From Armatimonadota bacterium (lineage in GTDB: Bacteria > Sysuimicrobiota > Sysuimicrobiia > Sysuimicrobiales > JACQTN01), in NCBI GenBank assembly GCA_016210785.1, contig JACQTN010000023.1, positions 1 through 5,380 on the forward strand: 5,380 nucleotides of DNA. Direction: 5' to 3'. Of the stretch, positions 1-5,380 are shown in pieces (the stretch's first letter is position 1; each line of letters opens with the position of its first letter). A program made the position numbers and the translations under genes. The notes under the pieces were generated by a model. The model ran no database searches. It was not told the DNA's origin and worked only from the letters and a program-made list of their open reading frames with translations.

Positions 1-1344
1 GGGTACCACCGCGGCGTCCACGATCCGCGGGTGGCGTTGCAGCAGGTCCTCCACTTCTTTGGGGTAGACGTGCTCGCCGCCCACGTTGATCATGTCGTCC
101 TTGCGGCCAGAGATGGAGAGGTAGCCCTGCGCGTCGCGCCGCGCCAGGTCTCCCGTGTACAGCCACCCGTCCGCGGTGAACCGGTCCCGCGTCAGCTCCG
201 GCTGCTTGTAATACCCCTTCGCGATGCCAGGGTTGCGGACGACCAGTTCGCCGACCTCGCCCGTGGCCACTTCCTCTGTCCCGGCCACGGGCCTCCCTCC
301 GGATCCCCGCTCCGGATCGAGCAGGCGGACCTGGCATCCCGGCAAGGGGGGGCCGGCGCTCCCGTGCTTGCGCAGGCCCCAGCGCGGGGTCGTGCAGACG
401 ACGGGACCGCCTTCGGTCAACCCGTACCCCTCGCCGACCGGGGCCCCGAAGCGCGCCTCGAACTCGTGCATCGTCTCTTCCGGCACGGTGGCGGAGCCAC
501 ACATGGCAAACCGCAGCGACGAGACGTCGTATTTCGCCAGCGCCGCCGTCTCGGCCACCAGCATCTTGAACATGGCGGGCACCCCGCCGGTGTAGGTGCA
601 GCGGTAGCGGTCGATGGCCCAGATCACCTCCGCCGGGTCGAAGCCGGGCAGGATGACCACGGTCCCGCCGCCCGTGAGAAACGGCTTTAGCGAGCCCGCC
701 ATGGCGTTCTTGTGGTACAGCGGCACGGCGACCAGAGCGCGCTCGGTGTGGTCGATCATCAGGCACTTGCGCATGACATCGGCATTCCAGAGTTGGCCCC
801 AGTGGGTGAGGAGGACGCCCTTGGGGCGGCCGGTGGAGCCGGAGGTGTAGGGCAGCATGCAGAGCTCATCGGGACCGGTGTCCAGAAGCAACGGGTCCGG
901 CGAGGCCGCGGCCAGCAGCGTTTCGTACGCCAGGCCGGCCGGGGGGCGCGGGGTGTCCAGGACCACCTGTTCCACGGTCGCGGCGCCGGTGGCGAGGGCG
1001 CCCGCGCGATCGGCCAGGCCGGACGACGCCACCAGGAGGCGGGCCTCGCTGTGCTCCAGGATGTACGCCAGGGTGGCGTCGGGCAGGCGGACGTTGAGGG
1101 GGACGCTGACCGCCCCCGCGCGCATGGCCCCGAAGAACGCCTCCACGAACTTGTACTCGTTGCCGAAGAGGAACGCGACGCGGTCGCCCTGGCGGATGCC
1201 GAGGGCCCGCAGGGCATGCGCCACGCGGTTCATGCGAGCGTCCAGTTCGCCGTAGGTCACCGTGACGTCGCCCTGAATCACGGCGGGATGCGCGGGGCGC
1301 AGGCGCACCGCGCCGGCGATCAGGTGCCCGAGGTTGCGCGACAC
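1..1344 (-). CDS. Acyl-CoA synthetase, class I adenylate-forming (partial, C-terminus outside window)
   Basis: This gene encodes an AMP-forming carboxylate-CoA ligase of the ANL superfamily, which activates an acid with ATP to an acyl-adenylate and then forms the CoA thioester. From the GTG at 1344, 448 codons are open to the window edge. Visible motifs are the P-loop YTSGSTGRPKG (residues 166-176), PLYHKNAM (208-215), the adenylate-binding GYGLTEGGP (306-314), WLYTGD (394-399) and the hinge GRKDDMI followed by NVGGEHVYPKEVE (from 413). Family members usually run about 500-550 residues, so roughly 60-100 residues, including the catalytic lysine of the C-terminal lid, lie outside. The GTG start is chosen because a perfect AGGAGG sits 8 nt upstream; an in-frame ATG at 1365 lies upstream of that AGGAGG. 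The protein is probably cytoplasmic. Substrate chain length cannot be read from the sequence; fatty or aromatic acids are both possible. The gene is divergent from the ABC importer. Confidence 0.93.
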   Translation of the reverse strand, partial: MSRNLGHLIAGAVRLRPAHPAVIQGDVTVTYGELDARMNRVAHALRALGIRQGDRVAFLFGNEYKFVEAFFGAMRAGAVSVPLNVRLPDATLAYILEHSEARLLVASSGLADRAGALATGAATVEQVVLDTPRPPAGLAYETLLAAASPDPLLLDTGPDELCMLPYTSGSTGRPKGVLLTHWGQLWNADVMRKCLMIDHTERALVAVPLYHKNAMAGSLKPFLTGGGTVVILPGFDPAEVIWAIDRYRCTYTGGVPAMFKMLVAETAALAKYDVSSLRFAMCGSATVPEETMHEFEARFGAPVGEGYGLTEGGPVVCTTPRWGLRKHGSAGPPLPGCQVRLLDPERGSGGRPVAGTEEVATGEVGELVVRNPGIAKGYYKQPELTRDRFTADGWLYTGDLARRDAQGYLSISGRKDDMINVGGEHVYPKEVEDLLQRHPRIVDAAVVP

Positions 1345-1352
1345 AATGCCTG

Positions 1353-1358
1353 CCTCCT
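1353..1358 (-). promoter_or_regulatory. Ribosome binding site deciding the acyl-CoA synthetase start
   Basis: AGGAGG on the minus strand is a perfect Shine-Dalgarno core, 8 nt before the GTG at 1344-1342. It lies inside the frame that would begin at the ATG at 1365, so it argues for the GTG start and against the ATG. Confidence 0.8.
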
Positions 1359-1485
1359 GATCCATCGGACGACGCTGCCGGTTTGGCGAGAGCGGTCGGT
1401 ACGGCCGGGGAGGCCGGGTCCGGACCGGCGAAGGAGAGGAATTCGTCTGCCCGGGCGAAAAACCCTTGTACACACCGCGGGGAAA

Positions 1486-1494
1486 GGGAGGGAG
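1486..1494 (+). promoter_or_regulatory. Ribosome binding site of the substrate-binding protein gene
   Basis: GGGAGGGAG contains a GGAGG core (1487-1491) 7 nt before the ATG at 1499. It supports that ATG over an in-frame TTG at 1466, which has no such site and would place charged extra residues before the signal peptide. Confidence 0.8.
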
Positions 1495-1498
1495 CAAG

Positions 1499-3091
1499 AT
1501 GACACGCCAGAGGGATCGCCGCGTGCCGGTGCTGGCGGTGACAGCCGTGCTGATCCTGGGTCTGGGAGCCGCGCCGGGCCTGCGCGGCGCGCCTGCCCGC
1601 GACGTGCTGGTGATCGCCAAGGACATCTCCGACATCCGCACGCCCGATCCCAACAAGTCCTACGACGTGGGCGGCGTCTTCCTGCAGTTCCCGGCCTACA
1701 GCCGGCTGGTCTCGCAGCGCGCCCCGGACTTCTGGCGCGTGCGTCCCGACCTGGCCGTCTCCTGGGACATCAGCCGCGACGCCACCGTCTATACCTTCAA
1801 GCTGCGGCCCGACGCGGTCTTCGCCAGCGGCGATCCGGTGACCAGCGAGGACGTGCGCTTCTCACTGCTGCGGATGAAGAACATCAAGGGCTACGGCTCC
1901 TTCCTGGCGGCGCCCATCAAGGACATCGAAACCGTTGACGCCAAGACGGTGCGCATTGCGCTCAACAATCCCGACGCGGCGTTCCTGTCCGTGCTGGCGG
2001 CGGGGCTGTTCTCCATCGTCAACGCCAGGGAGGTGCGGGCGGCGGGCGGCGTGGAGACGCCGGGCGCCGACACGCTGGATAAGGCCGAGCCCCTGTTTTA
2101 CCGCGCGTCCACGGGCTCCGGGTCCTACGTGGTGCGGCGCTACGCCCGGGAGTCGGAGATTGTGCTGGAGCGCAACGAGCGTTACTACGGGTCGAAGCCG
2201 TACTTCCGCCAGGTCATCGTCAAGCACGTCAAGGATCCGTCCACCCAGGCCTTCATGCTGCAGCGCGGCGACGCCGACATCGCCCTGGATCTCACCGTGG
2301 ACCAGGTGGAGAACCTGAAGGGGAAACCAGGCCTTGCTATCTATGAGGACCCGTCGGCGTGGACGGTGTACGTGGGCCTCAACACCTCTGTGAAGCCCTG
2401 GGACAACCCCAGGATCCGCCACGCTGCCAGGCTGGCGATCGACTACGACGGCGTCGTCTCTGGCGTGATGCGCGGGCACGGCCGGCGCATCGGCAGCATC
2501 ATGATGCCGGGCATGCTGGGTTTTCCAGAGCCGCTCAACAAGGAGTTGCTCTACCCGCAGGACCTGAGGACGGCGCGGGCGCTGATGCTTCAGGCTGGCG
2601 TCACCGCGGCAAAGGTCAAGTTGACCTGGCAGGCGGGGAGCAACTACGGGACGCTCAACCTGGACCGGCTGGCCCAGAAGCTCAAGGCCGATCTGGCCCG
2701 CATTGGCATCGACCTGGAGCTGACACCGGCGCAGCCGCAGATCTTCCTCACGTATTACCGGCAGGGCCGGCCGGAGACGGCCATCGGGTTCTGGTTCCCC
2801 GACTTCATGGACCCGGACAACTGGTCCTACTTCGTGACCGGGTTCATCGACCGGCGGCTGCGGTGGTCGAGCCCGGAGGGCGCGCGGCTCGTGCGCGACG
2901 CCAAGCGCACGCCCGATCCGGCCAGGCGCGCCGAGCTGTACGCCCAGTACAACCGGGTGCTGGCCTCCTCCGACTCCCCCTACGTCCACCTGGTGCAGTC
3001 CATGGCGCTGGTGGCCGCGCGCGCCGACGTGGGCAACTATCGCTTCCACCCGCTGTACTTCCTGGAGATCGACGCGCTGCAGCGCAAGTAG
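1499..3091 (+). CDS. ABC transporter substrate-binding protein, family 5 (peptide/nickel/opine type)
   Basis: This gene encodes a 530-residue extracytoplasmic solute receptor of the SBP_bac_5 (DppA/OppA-like) family, which hands its ligand to the permeases encoded downstream. A Sec signal peptide is clear: a basic start (TRQRDRR), a hydrophobic core at residues 9-28, and an APA signal for cleavage after about residue 33. There is no lipobox cysteine, so it is not an evident lipoprotein. Family landmarks are LAVSWD (85-90), YTFKLRPDAVFASGDPVTSE (98-117) leading into DVRFSL, GSGSYVV (206-212), NERYYG (226-231), QRGDADIA (255-262), YVGLN (291-295) and DFMDPDNW (435-442). Length is normal for the family. 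The ligand cannot be predicted: members bind di- or oligopeptides, nickel chelates, glutathione, opines or sugars. Translation starts at the ATG with a strong ribosome binding site. A double hairpin follows the stop and probably favours high expression relative to the permeases. Confidence 0.93.
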   Translation: MTRQRDRRVPVLAVTAVLILGLGAAPGLRGAPARDVLVIAKDISDIRTPDPNKSYDVGGVFLQFPAYSRLVSQRAPDFWRVRPDLAVSWDISRDATVYTFKLRPDAVFASGDPVTSEDVRFSLLRMKNIKGYGSFLAAPIKDIETVDAKTVRIALNNPDAAFLSVLAAGLFSIVNAREVRAAGGVETPGADTLDKAEPLFYRASTGSGSYVVRRYARESEIVLERNERYYGSKPYFRQVIVKHVKDPSTQAFMLQRGDADIALDLTVDQVENLKGKPGLAIYEDPSAWTVYVGLNTSVKPWDNPRIRHAARLAIDYDGVVSGVMRGHGRRIGSIMMPGMLGFPEPLNKELLYPQDLRTARALMLQAGVTAAKVKLTWQAGSNYGTLNLDRLAQKLKADLARIGIDLELTPAQPQIFLTYYRQGRPETAIGFWFPDFMDPDNWSYFVTGFIDRRLRWSSPEGARLVRDAKRTPDPARRAELYAQYNRVLASSDSPYVHLVQSMALVAARADVGNYRFHPLYFLEIDALQRK

Positions 3092-3094
3092 CGC

Positions 3095-3118
3095 CGTGCG
3101 CGGCGCGACCCGCGCACG
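3095..3118 (+). promoter_or_regulatory. First of two tandem intercistronic RNA hairpins
   Basis: A perfect 9-bp stem pairs CGTGCGCGG (3095-3103) with CCGCGCACG (3110-3118) around a 6-nt loop, starting 3 nt after the binding-protein stop codon. No T-run follows, so it is not a standard intrinsic terminator. Such structures after a binding-protein gene are known to protect the upstream mRNA from 3' exonucleases or to reduce downstream expression. That role is inferred here; only the pairing is seen. Confidence 0.6.
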
Positions 3119-3152
3119 CCCCGGGAGGGTAACGTCTGTTGCCCTCCCGGGG
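3119..3152 (+). promoter_or_regulatory. Second tandem hairpin, 11-bp perfect GC-rich stem
   Basis: CCCCGGGAGGG (3119-3129) pairs perfectly with CCCTCCCGGGG (3142-3152) around a 12-nt loop. It directly abuts the first hairpin with no unpaired base between. There is no downstream T-tract, so a Rho-independent terminator in the classical sense is unlikely, although a T-less terminator, a processing site or an mRNA-stabilising element remain possible. It lies 53 nt upstream of the first permease start. Confidence 0.65.
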
Positions 3153-3205
3153 ACGGGCCGTTCCCTCCGGCGCCGCCGCCCACGCGCGCGAGTACCTCGC
3201 CCGCC

Positions 3206-4219
3206 ATGGTGACCTACCTCCTGCGCCGCCTGCTGCTCAGTATCCCCCCGCTGCTCGGAATCACCTTCGTTACCTTCCTGGTCTCCCACACCCTGCCCAC
3301 GGACATGGTGCTCATCAACCTGGGCGACCGGGCGACGCAGAACCCGGAGCTGGTGGAGGCCTTCCGGCGAAAGTGGGGGTTGGACCGGCCATTCCTGATG
3401 CAATACCTGGTGTATCTCGGACACCTGCTCCGAGGCGACCTGGGCATCTCCATCGCCACCAACCGTCCCGTGCTGGCGGAGCTTTGGCTCTCGTTACCCA
3501 TGACCGTGGAGCTGGCGACCCTGGCCATGGCGGTGGCCGTGCTCGTGGGGGTTGGGCTCGGCGTACTCGCCGCCGTGTCCCGCGATCGCGTCGTGGATTA
3601 TCTCGCGCGGGCGCTGGCCGCCACGGGCCTGGCGCTGCCGACCTTCTGGTTTGCGATCTTGCTCCTGCTGGCGTTCTATTTCCGGCTGGGGTGGGCACCG
3701 CCGCCCGGCCGGCTGGATGCCGGGCTCGCGCCGCCGGAGGCGGTCACGGGGATGTATCTGGTGGACAGCCTCCTGCGGGGGAACGTCGCGCTGTTCGTCG
3801 AGGCGCTGGCCCACCTGATCCTGCCGGCGGCGGTCCTGGCCACCGTCGCGGTCAGCTTCATCACCCGCATCACGCGGGCGAGCATGCTGGAGGTGCTGGA
3901 CCGGGAATACGTGCGCGTGGCCCGGGCCAAAGGAATGCCGGAAAGGCGGGTCATCATCCGTCACGCGCTGCGCAACGCCTTGATTCCCATCATTACTGTG
4001 TCGGGCACGCTGTACGCCCAGTTGATGTCGGGCACGGTGATGACCGAGACGATTTTCTCGCTGCCCGGCCTGGGGCGATACGCGGTCTCCTCCGCGGGCA
4101 GCCTGGATTTCCCCGCGGTGATGGGCGTCGCGTTTGTCGTCGGCGTGATCTACATCGTCATCAATCTCGCCGTGGACGTTCTCTATGTCTTCGTCAACCC
4201 CCGCATTCGCTATGCGTGA
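3206..4219 (+). CDS. ABC transporter permease, DppB/OppB family
   Basis: This 337-residue inner-membrane protein forms half of the translocation channel of a peptide-type importer, pairing with the product of the next gene. The N-terminus MVTYLLRRLLLSIPPLLG is typical of DppB/OppB and opens the first membrane segment (about 9-28). A long periplasmic stretch follows, then segments at about 101-123, 135-158, 200-220, 257-279 and 305-328. The cytoplasmic EAA loop that docks on the ATPase is intact: EYVRVARAKGMPERR from residue 234, followed by HALRNALIPI. The C-terminus NPRIRYA is also typical. The start is the ATG at 3206 (a GTG at 3209 is the alternative). Neither has a recognisable ribosome binding site, unlike the upstream gene. 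The gene is in the operon with the binding protein and is separated from it by 114 bp carrying two hairpins. Confidence 0.94.
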   Translation: MVTYLLRRLLLSIPPLLGITFVTFLVSHTLPTDMVLINLGDRATQNPELVEAFRRKWGLDRPFLMQYLVYLGHLLRGDLGISIATNRPVLAELWLSLPMTVELATLAMAVAVLVGVGLGVLAAVSRDRVVDYLARALAATGLALPTFWFAILLLLAFYFRLGWAPPPGRLDAGLAPPEAVTGMYLVDSLLRGNVALFVEALAHLILPAAVLATVAVSFITRITRASMLEVLDREYVRVARAKGMPERRVIIRHALRNALIPIITVSGTLYAQLMSGTVMTETIFSLPGLGRYAVSSAGSLDFPAVMGVAFVVGVIYIVINLAVDVLYVFVNPRIRYA

Positions 4220-4243
4220 GAACTGGGGAAGCCGGTCCTGCAC

Positions 4244-5089
4244 ATGAATGACTCGGGGCTTCGTCGCAGACGTTCTTCCGGCCGACTCCGACGGCGTGCC
4301 GGGCTGACGCTCGGCCTCGTTCTTGTCGCGGTGTGGGTCGCGGCCGCGGTCCTGGCGCCGCTCCTCTCGCCGGCGGGCCCCTTTGACCAGCAGATGGAGC
4401 AGAGCTTCCGGCCGCCCAGCCGTGCCCATCCGTTCGGGACCGACGACCTGGGGCGCGACGTGCTGGCGCGGGTGCTGTACGGCGGCCGGATCACGCTCAC
4501 GCTGGGCGCGGGCGTGGTCGCCGTGGGCAGCGCGCTGGGACTGGCCGTGGGCGCTGCTTCGGGGTTCGTGGGCGGGTGGACGGATGAAGTGCTGATGCGC
4601 GCCACGGAGGTGATCATGGCCTTTCCGTCCATCATCCTGGCCATGGCCATCGCGGTGGCCCTCGGCCCGGGCATCGTCAACGCGGGGCTGGCCATGGTGC
4701 TGGTGTGGTGGCCTCCCTACGCGCGATTGGTCCGCGGCGAGGTGCTGGCGGTGAAGCAGATGGAGTACGTGGAGGCGTCGGTGGCGCTGGGGCAGACACC
4801 GTTCGGCGTGCTGTGGCGGGCGATCCTGCCCAACGTATCGAGCAGCGTCATCGTGCTGGTGACGGTGGACCTGGGTGGAGCGATCATCACCGGCGCCGGG
4901 CTCAGCTTCCTGGGCCTGGGCGCCGTGCCGCCGTCGCCGGAGTGGGGGGCGATGGTGAACGCGGGCAAGGAACTGTACCAGCAGTGGTGGGTGGCTACGT
5001 TCCCCGGGCTGGCCATGTTCATGGTGGTGCTGGGCTTTAACTTCCTGGGCGACGGGGTGCGGGACCTGCTGGGACCGGGGCGAGCTTGA
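4244..5089 (+). CDS. ABC transporter permease, DppC/OppC family
   Basis: This 281-residue inner-membrane permease is the partner of the preceding DppB-type protein. It has a basic cytoplasmic N-terminus (RRRRSSGRLRRR), a first membrane segment at about 20-41, and then the family signature HPFGTDDLGRDVLARVLYGG (62-81). The transmembrane domain follows with segments at about 84-110, 122-141, 144-160, 200-224 and 253-270. The EAA loop is intact: EYVEASVALGQTPFGVLWRA (174-193), then ILPN. The gene starts 24 nt after the previous stop, so the two permeases are very likely co-transcribed. Only a weak purine run (GGGGAAG, 4224-4230) lies upstream, further away than ideal. The C-terminus (GDGVRDLLGPGRA) is close to the family form. 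No ATPase gene follows, and the sequence after the stop belongs to an unrelated minus-strand remnant. Confidence 0.94.
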   Translation: MNDSGLRRRRSSGRLRRRAGLTLGLVLVAVWVAAAVLAPLLSPAGPFDQQMEQSFRPPSRAHPFGTDDLGRDVLARVLYGGRITLTLGAGVVAVGSALGLAVGAASGFVGGWTDEVLMRATEVIMAFPSIILAMAIAVALGPGIVNAGLAMVLVWWPPYARLVRGEVLAVKQMEYVEASVALGQTPFGVLWRAILPNVSSSVIVLVTVDLGGAIITGAGLSFLGLGAVPPSPEWGAMVNAGKELYQQWWVATFPGLAMFMVVLGFNFLGDGVRDLLGPGRA

Positions 5090-5104
5090 GGGCGCGGCGC
5101 CGTG

Positions 5105-5173
5105 CGCTTCCACTTCCTTGAACCGGGGCCCGTCGAGCGCACCGAGCTTGATGGGGTATTTGAATGCCCCCAT
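5105..5173 (-). pseudogene. N-terminal remnant of a clan AA (retropepsin-like) aspartic protease gene
   Basis: From the ATG at 5173 the minus strand reads MGAFKYPIKLG, then ALDGPRFKEVEA (residues 12-23). By recollection this matches the opening of small bacterial clan AA aspartic proteases, where the next residues normally hold the catalytic D-T-G-A. Here the resemblance stops after residue 23: the following codons read HGAAPSSS, and none of the three minus-strand frames at that point shows a DTG motif. The frame then runs antisense into the permease gene without a stop. I infer a gene truncated by deletion or rearrangement. A plausible GGAG lies 11 nt before the ATG and an extended -10 element lies further upstream, so the start region may still be active. 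The identity rests on a short stretch and recall only. Confidence 0.5.
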
Positions 5174-5194
5174 GCGGGTTCTTGCTCCACATCC

Positions 5195-5203
5195 ATCCTA
5201 CCA
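5195..5203 (-). promoter_or_regulatory. Candidate extended -10 promoter for the protease remnant
   Basis: On the minus strand TGGTAGGAT gives a TGn extension followed by TAGGAT, which fits the extended -10 pattern. It lies about 22 nt before the ATG at 5173, so transcription would start only some 15 nt upstream of that codon. I see no good -35 element, which extended -10 promoters can lack. Confidence 0.4.
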
Positions 5204-5289
5204 CGAAGGCCGGCGCGCACCCTACCCACACGCGGACGATCCCACCGGACTGCGCGCGCCCCGGGCCGGAGGATGTTGGGGCGGGTCTA

Positions 5290-5298
5290 TGGTACTAT
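5290..5298 (+). promoter_or_regulatory. Candidate extended -10 promoter for the downstream partial gene
   Basis: TGGTACTAT fits the extended -10 form (TGn plus TACTAT) in one of the few AT-rich patches of the window. It lies 34 nt before the GTG start at 5333, so transcription starting near 5305 would give a leader of about 28 nt that includes the ribosome binding site. A TTGGGG at 5276-5281 is too close to serve as its -35. Confidence 0.5.
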
Positions 5299-5318
5299 CT
5301 ATGGGCAGGCGCAGACGC

Positions 5319-5327
5319 GGGAGGTGA
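5319..5327 (+). promoter_or_regulatory. Near-ideal ribosome binding site for the partial gene
   Basis: GGGAGGTGA is fully complementary to the 16S rRNA 3' end. Its GGAGG core (5320-5324) is 8 nt before the GTG at 5333 but only 3 nt before the ATG at 5328. The ATG is followed by a single codon and a stop. The spacing therefore selects the GTG. Confidence 0.75.
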
Positions 5328-5332
5328 ATGTC

Positions 5333-5380
5333 GTGAAAACGATCAGGTGGCACGAGCTGCCCGCTGGCGAGGTGTACGAC
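5333..5380 (+). CDS. Start of an unidentified gene (partial, runs off the window)
   Basis: Sixteen codons are visible, reading MKTIRWHELPAGEVYD if GTG initiates as Met. The start is supported by the GGGAGGTGA site 8 nt upstream and a candidate extended -10 promoter just before it. An in-frame GTG at 5324 would overlap the ribosome binding site and is less likely. Sixteen residues are not enough to name a family. It is the first gene of a separate transcription unit and has no evident relation to the importer. Confidence 0.55.
   Translation, partial: MKTIRWHELPAGEVYD

Larger units (their letters stand above)
1345..1498. promoter_or_regulatory. Divergent intergenic region between acyl-CoA synthetase and ABC importer operon
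   Basis: This 154-bp spacer must hold the start signals for both divergent units. I do not see a convincing -35/-10 pair on either strand. It contains a perfect 10-bp palindrome GGTCCGGACC at 1417-1426 and an 8-bp palindrome GCCCGGGC at 1449-1456. Either could be a repressor site, but GC-rich palindromes are common by chance in such a genome. The call as a promoter region rests on gene layout, not on recognised promoter elements. Confidence 0.45.
5174..5332. other. Divergent intergenic region with two opposed promoter candidates
   Basis: This 159-bp stretch separates the minus-strand protease remnant from the plus-strand partial gene and shows no coding signature. It holds an extended -10 element on each strand, pointing outward, and a strong ribosome binding site at its right end. 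A 7-bp inverted pair, GCGCGCA (5213-5219) and TGCGCGC (5251-5257), has a 31-nt loop and is probably chance. I see no T-tract-bearing terminator for the permease operon here or in the remnant. Confidence 0.5.

Noticed and set aside
31..1938. Several plus-strand open frames over the acyl-CoA synthetase gene and into the binding-protein gene
   Set aside because: The minus strand carries all the adenylate-forming motifs in one uninterrupted frame, and the plus-strand frames show no family features.
1862..3424. Minus-strand open frame of 520 codons opposite the binding-protein gene
   Set aside because: It is antisense to a well-supported family-5 binding protein and has low-complexity, shadow-type composition with no recognisable domain.
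3139..4251. Plus-strand frame starting at a TTG after the GGGAGGG of the second hairpin, overlapping the first permease
   Set aside because: It is an out-of-frame shadow of the permease with no membrane segments. Its apparent ribosome binding site is inside a strong stem and the start codon is in the loop.
5090..5105. GC-rich palindrome GGCGCC and flanks just after the second permease stop, as a terminator
   Set aside because: The symmetry has no loop and no T-run follows, so it does not make a credible intrinsic terminator.
3494..5173. Long minus-strand open frame of 559 codons starting at the protease-like ATG
   Set aside because: After the first 23 residues it runs antisense to the two clear permease genes, and its composition (rich in H, R, Q, P, G) is that of a mirror frame in GC-rich DNA. 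Only the first part is kept, as a remnant.
5328..5336. ATG-TCG-TGA mini-frame overlapping the GTG start of the last gene
   Set aside because: It is only two codons plus a stop, and its spacing from the ribosome binding site core is 3 nt, too short for efficient initiation. It probably arises by chance.
1..5380. CRISPR arrays, tRNA or rRNA genes, insertion-sequence ends
   Set aside because: I found no spaced direct repeats, no cloverleaf-like segments, no rRNA-like sequence and no transposase or terminal inverted repeats on reading both strands.

Overview
The window is GC-rich bacterial chromosomal DNA. All coding regions have a strong G/C bias at third codon positions, which is why long antisense reading frames appear everywhere and should be ignored. 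The ribosome binding sites are good matches to the bacterial anti-Shine-Dalgarno (SD) sequence. The proteins belong to families common in soil and subsurface bacteria: a family-5 peptide-type ABC importer, an acyl-CoA ligase, and a trace of a small clan AA aspartic protease. I cannot fix the phylum from the sequence.

Layout. Positions 1-1344 (minus strand) hold most of a class I adenylate-forming acyl-CoA synthetase, read up to its GTG start; its C-terminal end lies beyond the window edge. A 154-bp divergent spacer follows. On the plus strand come three co-oriented genes of one ABC importer: a secreted substrate-binding protein (1499-3091), a DppB/OppB-type permease (3206-4219) and a DppC/OppC-type permease (4244-5089). 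Between the binding protein and the first permease, two perfect GC-rich hairpins sit end to end (3095-3118 and 3119-3152). After the second permease there is no ATPase gene. Instead there is a short minus-strand remnant (about 5105-5173) that resembles the N-terminus of a clan AA (retropepsin-like) aspartic protease. A roughly 150-bp divergent promoter region follows, then the first codons of a new plus-strand gene (from 5333) with a near-ideal ribosome binding site.

How the genes work together. The binding protein would capture a peptide or peptide-like solute outside the membrane and deliver it to the two-permease channel. The DppD/DppF-type ATPases that power such importers are missing here and must be encoded elsewhere if the system works. 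The hairpin pair probably lets the binding protein be made in excess over the permeases. The acyl-CoA ligase is divergently transcribed; a link with the importer is possible but not shown.

I see no novel biological system in this window. The points most worth checking are the tandem hairpins, the absent ATPases, and the protease remnant abutting the end of the permease operon, which together suggest a deletion or rearrangement junction near 5075-5105.
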